Source: Dehalococcoidia bacterium (lineage in GTDB: Bacteria; Chloroflexota; Dehalococcoidia; DSTF01; WHTK01). From it: DNA of 64,000 nt. The notes below the pieces were generated by a model. The model saw only the letters and a list, made by a program, of their open reading frames with translations. It was not told where the DNA came from and ran no database searches. The DNA is taken from contig WHTK01000018.1 of assembly GCA_009377745.1 (NCBI GenBank), positions 1 to 64,000 on the forward strand. Reading direction: 5' to 3'. Below are positions 33,177 to 40,079 of this stretch, one piece after another (the first letter of the stretch is position 1; each line of letters opens with the position of its first letter). The translations under genes and the position numbers were made by a program.

Positions 33177-36100
33177 ATGACGGCTTCAGCTCTGCATCGA
33201 CGGGCGGAGGACCCGGCGGACGGGGGCACCCGGAGCTCCCTTGTCCAGCTCAGCCTGCTTCTGGGCGGCGGCGCCCTGCTCGGCCTGGCTCTGTGGTGGC
33301 TTGCCGGTCCGCCTCAGATTCCTTCGGAGGCCCCTGACCTAAGCCGCCTGCGCCGTATCCTTACCAGCTCCGAGGTCGCCAATGACGACGTCATATACGT
33401 CGCGACCGGTCTAGGCTGGCTTGCCCTGGCCCACCTGGCCTTCAGCGTTGGCCTTCGGGTGATGATCGGCGTCGCCGCGCGAGTCGCGGACGGCTCGGCC
33501 TGGATGTCTGCCGTCCTGCGCCTGAGCGACCTCGTAACCCTTCCCGCCGTCAGGCGCATCGTAGACGGCGCTCTCATCGCGGTGATCCTTCTTGCGCTCT
33601 GGACACGTCAGCGCTCTGTGCTGGAGGTAAGCGCAGCGCCCGCTGGACCTATCGCCGCACTCAGCCGGGAGGCACTTCTTGCTGACACCACCTCAGCGCT
33701 CTCGGCCGGGCCCAGCACGGTCGCCTCGGCGAACGGCGACCATGCCTCATACTCCGTTGCTCAGGGAGAGAGCCTGTGGGGCATAGCCCACCGGCTCTAC
33801 GGCGATGGCACGCAGTATGTCGTCATCTTCCGCACCAACGAGGGACGGGTTATGAGCACGGGTGAAGCCTTGACCGACCCGCGTCTCATCCGGGTCGGCT
33901 GGTCTCTGGACGTGCCGCTTCCCGCCCCTAATCTGTGGGCCTCGGAAGAGCATCTGATGTACCGCGTCCAACCGGGCGACTCCCTGTGGCGCATCTCGGA
34001 GAGCTTCCTCGGCGACGGCTTTCGCTGGTTGGAGGTATGGCAGCTAAACCAGGGGCGGGTGATGACGGACGGACGTCCCTTCACCGATCCAGACTTGATC
34101 TTCCCTGGCTGGATTCTCGAGCTTCCCGTCGAGCCGCAAGCCGACGTGTCAAGTTCGGGGCCGATCGAGCCGACTCCCACACCGGCGCCATCCCCGCAGC
34201 CGGTGCCTGCGACGGATCCTGGAGCGGAAACCGAGCCATTGGACGAAGCGACGACGGTTGTCACCGACCAGCCGACAGGTCGCGGGGGCGAGTTTACCGT
34301 GCCCTGGCCCGGCGAGAAGGCGGTAATCGTTTCTGCTGCCGGACTTCTCACGGGAGGTGCTGTCATGCTCACTGTGCGGGCGCTGGCGCGGCGACGGGCC
34401 GACAGTCTGGCGACCGAGGTCGGTCGCTCCCCCGGCCGGACGAAGCGACCCAGCGGTGATGCGGGCAAAGTAGTGCTCGCGGCGAGGGCATTGATGTCAG
34501 GACTGGCGGACCTCGGATTCGACGACGCCAGACTCGTCCTGGTGCGGGAGGCGCCACGTTACCAGGAGTTTCTCCTCGACTGTATGCCTGGGGATGCTGA
34601 AGCCCTGGTTCGTGCTCGCTACGACCTGGGGCGCCGCCTCGCCTGCGGCGTGGACGGGGAAGTGGAAAGCCCGACGCGAGTGCGGCTGAAGCTGTCGAGG
34701 TTTCAGCGGCTAGCGGGCCTACTGGTCGTCGGCGCCTCGTTCGAGAACCCCCTTCTGCTGGTCCCGGTCGGGGCGACAGAGGGTGGCGTTCACTATTTGA
34801 ACTTGGCTGCCGCCGGGACCGTCCTCGTCGCCGGCAGTCCCCGCCAGACCAGCCAGCTGGCCTCCGTCTGGGTCTCGACGCTCGCCGCCACCTGCCGGCC
34901 TGATGAGCTGGCTGTCATCAGTACGGACGGCCTCAGCGGCGAGGCGAAGGACCTCGGCGCCCTCCGAGACGAGGGGCCACCGACGGCGTCGCCGGAGGCC
35001 GTCGTCGAGGAACTCAGGGAGATGATCGTCGTGCGCGAGTCCGGGGGAGGATCAGGCTCGAGCGTCGCCGTTCTCGCAATCCTGACGTTGGCAAACGCCA
35101 CGAGGAGTGCGAAGGATAGCGCAGAGACGGTGCTGCGCCACGGGCCGGAGCTTCGTATCTACGCCGTTGTCCTGACGGAGGAAGAGTCGGAGACAGTAGC
35201 GGCCGGCGCCGCCGGCGCGAAGGTAGTCTTCGGCGGAGCGGTGGACTCCACTGAGGCCGGTGACGACAGTGGCCTCGATGACCGCGGCCAACACGAGCTT
35301 GTCTTGTCGGTCGGCCGTCATCCTCCGATTGGCCTCCAGGCCGTCGCAGTTCGCGCTGATGTGATGTCACCGCTAAATCGACCGGCGGAAGGGCTGACAT
35401 ACGCCGGCCAACGCCCGGCGGAGGACTGGCAACCACCCGAAAGCGAGGAGCCGGACGAGCCGCTGACGGAGAGTGTGGGCTACGAAGAAGACCTCGAGGA
35501 CGCGGCGGACGGAGAATTAGCCTTCGGCGAGGACGCCACCGCTGACGCCAACGAGACAGATGATCCTGAGGCTACTGCGAGCGAGGAGATCATCCGGGAG
35601 GAAGAGCCACCGGCTGCCGCGGCGCCCAGATTCTCGGTGCGGTGCTTCAGCAGTTTCGAGGTGACGACTAATTCGGGAGGGGCTGTCGCCTGGGAGATCA
35701 ACAAGGCCCGCGAGGTACTGGCGTACGTAATCGCGCGCAGAGGGGCAGGCGCGTCGCGCGAGGAACTCGCCGAGGCCCTCTGGCCGGATGCGCTCCCGAG
35801 CCAGGCGGAACACATGCTATCGAACGCGGTCTACTACCTTCGGCGCGCGCTCAGGGCAGCGGGAGGCGATTCCAGCCTCCAGGTCCTTCTTCTGATTGGT
35901 CGCCAGCGCTACCGCCTGCAGCCGCATCTGTTCAGGCTTGATGTTGATGCATTCGACGCCCACTTGCGCAGGGCGGCAGAGCTCGATGGTCCGGCGGCTC
36001 TGGAAGAGTTTGAGCGAGCCCTGGACCTGTACAGCGGTGGTTTCTTAGCGAGCGAGCAGTTTGATTGGGCCGCATCCCACCGCCAGGATTATCAGCGACG

Positions 36101-36389
36101 CTACGCCGCAGCAGCGAACAGGGCGGCGAAGCTGGCGTTCGACTGCCGCGAGATCAGCAAAGCCGTAATGATCTACAAGACGCTGCTCGAACGTGATCCG
36201 ATTGACGAAGAGGCAGCCCGCGGCTTGATGCGCTGCTACGACAGGCTCGAGGACGTGAACGGAGTGCGCAAAGTGTACAAGGTCCTCCGTGAGTCGTTAC
36301 GTCGCGAGCTGGACGACGACAAGGCTGAGCCCCTGGCTGAGACGAGGGCCCTCTTCGAGGAACTCGGGCGCCGATCGGCGAGCGATTAG
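33177..36389 (+). CDS. Large membrane protein with two LysM domains and C-terminal BTAD domain
   Basis: A 1070-residue protein with three N-terminal helices (LLLGGGALLGLALWWLAGP; GLGWLALAHLAFSVGLRVMI; VDGALIAVILLALW). Two LysM domains follow: at about 190-250 (YSVAQGESLWGIAHRLYGDG) and 259-320 (YRVQPGDSLWRISESFLGDG). After a Pro-rich linker comes another helix (AVIVSAAGLLTGGAVMLTV), a central region, an acidic linker and, at about 820-1067, a BTAD module: FEVTTNSGGAVAWEINKARE, LAYVIARRGAGASREELAEA, LWPD, VYYLRRALRAAGGDSSL, FDAHLRRAAELDGPAALEEF. BTAD is normally the dimerisation/TPR part of SARP regulators. The LysM parts bind peptidoglycan outside; the BTAD lies in the cytoplasm. RBS taggagg precedes the ATG. 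Confidence 0.8.
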   Translation: MTASALHRRAEDPADGGTRSSLVQLSLLLGGGALLGLALWWLAGPPQIPSEAPDLSRLRRILTSSEVANDDVIYVATGLGWLALAHLAFSVGLRVMIGVAARVADGSAWMSAVLRLSDLVTLPAVRRIVDGALIAVILLALWTRQRSVLEVSAAPAGPIAALSREALLADTTSALSAGPSTVASANGDHASYSVAQGESLWGIAHRLYGDGTQYVVIFRTNEGRVMSTGEALTDPRLIRVGWSLDVPLPAPNLWASEEHLMYRVQPGDSLWRISESFLGDGFRWLEVWQLNQGRVMTDGRPFTDPDLIFPGWILELPVEPQADVSSSGPIEPTPTPAPSPQPVPATDPGAETEPLDEATTVVTDQPTGRGGEFTVPWPGEKAVIVSAAGLLTGGAVMLTVRALARRRADSLATEVGRSPGRTKRPSGDAGKVVLAARALMSGLADLGFDDARLVLVREAPRYQEFLLDCMPGDAEALVRARYDLGRRLACGVDGEVESPTRVRLKLSRFQRLAGLLVVGASFENPLLLVPVGATEGGVHYLNLAAAGTVLVAGSPRQTSQLASVWVSTLAATCRPDELAVISTDGLSGEAKDLGALRDEGPPTASPEAVVEELREMIVVRESGGGSGSSVAVLAILTLANATRSAKDSAETVLRHGPELRIYAVVLTEEESETVAAGAAGAKVVFGGAVDSTEAGDDSGLDDRGQHELVLSVGRHPPIGLQAVAVRADVMSPLNRPAEGLTYAGQRPAEDWQPPESEEPDEPLTESVGYEEDLEDAADGELAFGEDATADANETDDPEATASEEIIREEEPPAAAAPRFSVRCFSSFEVTTNSGGAVAWEINKAREVLAYVIARRGAGASREELAEALWPDALPSQAEHMLSNAVYYLRRALRAAGGDSSLQVLLLIGRQRYRLQPHLFRLDVDAFDAHLRRAAELDGPAALEEFERALDLYSGGFLASEQFDWAASHRQDYQRRYAAAANRAAKLAFDCREISKAVMIYKTLLERDPIDEEAARGLMRCYDRLEDVNGVRKVYKVLRESLRRELDDDKAEPLAETRALFEELGRRSASD

Positions 36390-36394
36390 TCGCG

Positions 36395-37075
36395 ATGACG
36401 ATGGCTGTGCCCGCGCCTCTGGCCCTCTTTCTTCTAGGAATCCCGACCGCCTTCGCGGTTGAACGACTCATCCAGGGATTGACATCCACCGAGGACCGGC
36501 CCATCGAGGAGATTGGCAGGGAACGGCTGCCCTGGCAGAGAGAGCCGTGGGAGTCGAGACTCAGGTTCGGCCTAGCACTACCGCTGCCGTTTCTGCTGGC
36601 GGTTGCTGCCCTGCGATTCGAGCTCGGCGAGGCGCTCGCCGTGGCTCTTCTCATCGCTGCGCTTCTTGTCTGCACCGCGACGGATCTTCTCCGCTATCGC
36701 GTGCCGAACGCCGTCACCTACCCGGGTGTCGGCTTGGCACTGTTCGCGGCGGTGCTCTTGCCGGAGGGGCGCGTCGAGGACGCGTCGCTCGGCGCGCTTT
36801 TCAGCGGAGGCACATTCCTGACGATCTGGGCTTTGACCCGAGGCGGCTTCGGCCTGGCTGACGTGAAGGTGGCGGTGCTCATCGGCGCTGCCCTTGGCTT
36901 ATCCGCAGCCTCCACTGCACTCGCCCTCGGCGTCATTGTTGGCGGTATAGCGATGTTGATCTTGTTGTTGGCCGGAAGGGTCAGCCGGCGACAAGTGACA
37001 CCCTACGCGCCATTCCTCGCTCTGAGCGCGATGGTGGTCGTCTTCGTCGACGGCACCGCGTTCGCTCCGCACTGA
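36395..37075 (+). CDS. Prepilin peptidase (A24 family)
   Basis: A 226-residue membrane peptidase with the two catalytic aspartates in CTATDLLRYRVPNAVTYPG (about residue 95) and GGFGLADVKVAVLIGAALGL (about residue 155). The second site reads GLADVK rather than the canonical GxGD. Hydrophobic helices account for most of the chain. It would process the Flp pilin and TadE-like proteins. It begins five bases after the LysM-BTAD stop and ends the pilus locus; a terminator lies about 150 bp downstream. No methyltransferase domain, as in other TadV/CpaA enzymes. Confidence 0.88.
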   Translation: MTMAVPAPLALFLLGIPTAFAVERLIQGLTSTEDRPIEEIGRERLPWQREPWESRLRFGLALPLPFLLAVAALRFELGEALAVALLIAALLVCTATDLLRYRVPNAVTYPGVGLALFAAVLLPEGRVEDASLGALFSGGTFLTIWALTRGGFGLADVKVAVLIGAALGLSAASTALALGVIVGGIAMLILLLAGRVSRRQVTPYAPFLALSAMVVVFVDGTAFAPH

Positions 37076-37225
37076 GAAGACACCGAAATCCGGAGAGCAC
37101 GCTTGCCGGCCCCGGCCTCTTGAGACCACAGAAGTGACAGTTAGTCGGCCTTGATCCGCGTGACCATGTTTGGAAGCAAGGTTATCGGGGGTAGTCTCAA
37201 ACCGCGAAGCCGCCCTTTCGAATTT

Positions 37226-37250
37226 CCGGCAGGTCGCCGGGGGTTTTTTT
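37226..37250 (+). terminator. Rho-independent terminator downstream of the pilus locus
   Basis: A hairpin of CCGGC (37226-37230) and GCCGG (37236-37240) with loop AGGTC, followed by GGG and seven T residues (37244-37250). This is the textbook form for intrinsic termination and lies about 150 bp after the prepilin peptidase stop. Confidence 0.7.
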
Positions 37251-37312
37251 GTTCCCGGGACCAAACGAATCCTAGCATTCTTGGGCCTGATCCGAATTCG
37301 CACCTGACAGCA

Positions 37313-37359
37313 AATTCCTGCCTTGTCCGCCGGACAAACCCGGCATAGTTGCAGGAATT
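37313..37359. repeat. Nested inverted repeats in non-coding DNA
   Basis: Outer arms AATTCCTGC (37313-37321) and GCAGGAATT (37351-37359) enclose a perfect inner palindrome TTGTCCG-C-CGGACAA (37323-37337). Together with the terminator at 37226 they make 37140-37400 unusually structured. No convincing frame is present here, so it may be an RNA element or a small mobile-element scar. The rest of 37076-37965 contains no supportable gene. Confidence 0.5.
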
Positions 37360-37740
37360 CGAGCCGGGCGAGAACACCGCATGGTCTGATGTAACGATTT
37401 GTGAGTTTAAGAGTCGGGCACCGGGGCAGCGTCCACCACGCCAGCCCGGACTGGCTGGCCGAGACGATCGTCAACTGGCTCAAACCTTGGCGCGTCGAAG
37501 CGCCCCACCGTCGTATAGGCATCGCGCTGCCCGATGGCTCATCTGGCGCAGGCGGCGTCGCATCAACGCTCACGGGAGCATCCTCTCAACTCTGGGCGTA
37601 CTCACTGGACGCTCTTGCCTTGGTCATTAGCGTGAGTAGTCCGAGTTTACTCCTCGTGCCCAGCCATATAGAACCTCGTACGCTCACGGCTTTGGCCATA
37701 AAGCACGATGCCGGTAGCAGATGCGCGTTTACGGCCATTC

Positions 37741-37787
37741 GCGCGGCGCCGATGAGCACCGCCACCTTCACGTCAGCTAGGCCGAAG
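37741..37787 (-). pseudogene. Inverted fragment of the prepilin peptidase gene
   Basis: On the minus strand this reads FGLADVKVAVLIGAA, and the DNA matches 36847-36891 of the prepilin peptidase gene with only two differences in about 45 bases. The match starts and stops abruptly, and neighbouring sequence has no similarity. It is an inverted fragment copied or left by rearrangement. It abuts the hairpin at 37783-37821. Confidence 0.65.
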
Positions 37788-37821
37788 GTCCACTACGACA
37801 GCTCGTCGTAGTAGACCTTCG
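37783..37821. repeat. Long hairpin, 17-bp arms
   Basis: Arms at 37783-37799 and 37805-37821 pair over 17 positions with one mismatch around a five-base loop (37800-37804). No run of T follows, so it is not a standard terminator. The left arm overlaps the end of the inverted peptidase fragment. Confidence 0.65.
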
Positions 37822-37965
37822 TCTCCTATTCGTCGCTGGGAATGCGAAGCGCATTGCGAATGTCCTGGAAGCCGAGCTAGTGAGACAGTTCGGGGCGAGG
37901 TGCTGGCTTCAAAGAATCGGGCATCCCTACACCAGCTCGGCCAGTGTTAAGGATGCCCATCTTCT

Positions 37966-39465
37966 CTAACCGGCCTGGATGAACACCGGGTTGGAGTAGA
38001 ACCAGAGGTCTGTCCAGGGATTCTCGGAGCCGTCCAACTGAGGTTCCATCTCGCTTGTGTTGGTACCCCTTACGCGGGCGTAGAACTTGCCCTCGACGTT
38101 GGGCAGGGTATGGCGCATGACCAACTCGTCCCCCTGCCGCCGCCAGTCCCCCGAATCGAAGCGCGCGACAACCTGCGTGGTCGGGTTGATATCAGCGTTG
38201 GGGTCGGCGTTAGGCCCGGTAATTTGACCGACGATCAAGTCCACTCGCTGCACCTGCGGAGTCTCGCCGTTACCATTCTTGCCGGAAAGCGGCTTGAAGC
38301 GGATCTCGATGTCGACGTCACGGCCGCCAGGGCCGCGCAGCATCAGTGTCTCGCTGATGCCGGCCCTGCCGCCTCGACCCTGGGCGCTAACGTCAAGACC
38401 GGTGATCAGATCGCCGGTCGTCACCCAGATCCGGCCATTACGAAGGGCGTCGAGTATGTCATCGTAGTCGTTGCGTGTGAGGATGTAGGTTTTGGAGTAC
38501 TCGCCCGGCCAGAAGTCGCTGCCGCCTCTAGTCCAGTGGACGTGTGAGTCGGAGGTAGCCGTGATCCACCAGCGGCGGCCTTCGCCGAGCAGCGAGTCCC
38601 AGAGTCCACCAACGCGCGCCGTCATCTGGTCGTAGCCACCATATGTGTGGTGATTGCCGAATGCTCCACGAGCCCCGCCGACGAGGGGACCAGCCTGATG
38701 GCCGGGCGCGCCTTCAAAGCCATGGTAAATGTCGGGTGCCGTGTTGTTGTTGGCGCGGAATTCCCGCGGTGTGTCCTGACCGTAAACACCCAGGCCTGTC
38801 GCCGAACGTGCCGCATGGTTCGCAAACATCAGGGGGCTTGGCCGCATGTCCTTCATGAACTGGAGCGCCTCGAGCATCTTCGGCTCCGTATCCCGGCTTG
38901 GATCGGCAGGAAAGGGATCCCGCTTCGAATAGCCGTTCTCGATGTCGAAGAGCTGCTGCGACTCGCCAGCGTGGCGGGGGATGATCAAAGTGTGGTGGTC
39001 CATGGCAGGGGCATCGAACTCCATGCTGACAAACTGCAGGACGTCTGGAACGAGTCGGCGTGAGCGCACTATGTCTGGATAAGCTCGCTCCATATTGAGC
39101 TTCGAGTGAAGGGGCCCGCCATGGTCCGTGCAGACCATCCACTGCAGGCCGAAGTTCTTCGCCATGATCGCATTGGTGACAATCGGGTAGACGGCGTCGC
39201 CACCGATGACCTGCGTATCGGGCGGGATAAAGTCGACGCTGTACTCGGAGTGGATGTGGTGGTCGCCGGCGCGCCAGGCACGATTGCGCGGGTCTCCGCG
39301 CCTTCTTTGCTCTTCGCGCTCGTCGTCATCGGGGCCTTGCGCTGATACGTCGCTGCCAAGCAGGGGGCCGGCGGCCAAAAGAGCCGCACCGGCACCCGCG
39401 TAAGTCAGCAGTCGGCGCCGTGAAATACGCGGGTTGGCGGGAACCTCGGGAACATCTTGCATCAT
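37966..39465 (-). CDS. Tat-exported PHP-domain phosphoesterase-like protein
   Basis: A 499-residue protein with a twin-arginine-type leader (ISRRRLLTYAGAGAALLAAG). The mature part shows PHP-type metal-binding motifs: AGDHHIHSEYSVDFIPPDTQ, WMVCTDHGGPLHSKLNMERA, FVSMEFDAPAMDHHTLIIPR, MFANHAARSATGLGVYGQDT and ITATSDSHVHWTRGGSDFW. PHP enzymes hydrolyse phosphoesters with bound metals. The Tat signal implies folding with metal inside the cell before export. An array of TTAAC-type units at 39535-39582 lies 70 bp upstream of the start, matching Pho control. Confidence 0.82.
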   Translation of the reverse strand: MMQDVPEVPANPRISRRRLLTYAGAGAALLAAGPLLGSDVSAQGPDDDEREEQRRRGDPRNRAWRAGDHHIHSEYSVDFIPPDTQVIGGDAVYPIVTNAIMAKNFGLQWMVCTDHGGPLHSKLNMERAYPDIVRSRRLVPDVLQFVSMEFDAPAMDHHTLIIPRHAGESQQLFDIENGYSKRDPFPADPSRDTEPKMLEALQFMKDMRPSPLMFANHAARSATGLGVYGQDTPREFRANNNTAPDIYHGFEGAPGHQAGPLVGGARGAFGNHHTYGGYDQMTARVGGLWDSLLGEGRRWWITATSDSHVHWTRGGSDFWPGEYSKTYILTRNDYDDILDALRNGRIWVTTGDLITGLDVSAQGRGGRAGISETLMLRGPGGRDVDIEIRFKPLSGKNGNGETPQVQRVDLIVGQITGPNADPNADINPTTQVVARFDSGDWRRQGDELVMRHTLPNVEGKFYARVRGTNTSEMEPQLDGSENPWTDLWFYSNPVFIQAG

Positions 39466-39534
39466 CTGAATCTCCCTTCATTGCATAACAAAGTCGTGGC
39501 CAGGGTTCGGTCACACAAGTATGGAGCGGCTCGT

Positions 39535-39582
39535 TTAACACTTGGCTAACGGCGGTTAAGCGCGTGTCAAAGTTGGGTTAAT
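39535..39582. promoter_or_regulatory. Pho-box-like array P1
   Basis: Units TTAAC (39535), CTAAC (39546), TTAAG (39556), TCAAA (39567) and TTAAT (39578) recur at 11, 10, 11 and 11 bp. The same periodic pattern lies upstream of pstS and the PhoB-type gene. It is located between the Tat/PHP gene (minus) and the P1B-ATPase operon (plus), so either could be the target. The rest of 39466-39814 shows nothing else. Confidence 0.6.
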
Positions 39583-39830
39583 GTAAGGAGACAAAGCGCG
39601 TCTTCTCGAACCCGAATCTGGGTCAAGAAGTTTCACTCGCTAGAGCGCGACTCGTGGCATTCGTAGTGCCGGACTAAATCGTAGACTTCGTACATGCAAT
39701 AGAGATTTAACAGAACGTCCTTGTTTGAGCCCTCATTCACGAAGACACTGTAAGCCCGCAGTCCCGATCTTGTCCTCAGCCTTACTTTTAGTTGCTTTCG
39801 TAAGGAGGAAGCTCATGGAAGAGATCATCG

Positions 39831-40079
39831 ATGCCGCGACGGAAGGCGCCGTCTGGGGCCTTGGCCTTTAGCGTGGCGATGGCCGTAGTGAAGCCGCTGC
39901 GCCGCGGTGTTCGGCCGACTGTTCGGACCATCGTCGCCGGCGGAACGACGGCCGGTCACGTGCTGGCCGATGCAACTCGCAAAGGCCGAGACGCCCTGAG
40001 CGAGCTCTATACCGAGGCCGCGAGCGAACGCGCTCGCGAGAAGAGCGCCAAGGCCGGGGAGCAGAACCAGGTTGCATGA
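39831..40079 (+). CDS. Small membrane-associated accessory protein of the ATPase operon (frameshift suspected)
   Basis: The open frame from ATG 39831 gives 82 residues with no ribosome-binding site. A strong aaggagg at 39802-39808 instead serves ATG 39815 in another frame, reading MEEIIDAATEGAVWGLGL then TAG. The paralogue at 42253 begins MLEELPRRAMSGIVWGLAVT and combines both frames, so a one-base frameshift near 39860-39868 joins MEEIIDAATEGAVWGLG to SVAMAVVKPLRRGVRPTVRT. The rest is helical (GRDALSELYTEAASERARE). DUF5132-like small proteins often accompany HMA_2-type ATPases. Confidence 0.6.
   Translation: MPRRKAPSGALAFSVAMAVVKPLRRGVRPTVRTIVAGGTTAGHVLADATRKGRDALSELYTEAASERAREKSAKAGEQNQVA

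Noticed and set aside
37141..37377. Minus-strand 78-codon frame over the structured region
   Set aside because: It is created by the inverted repeats and terminator, has no start signal and no family resemblance.
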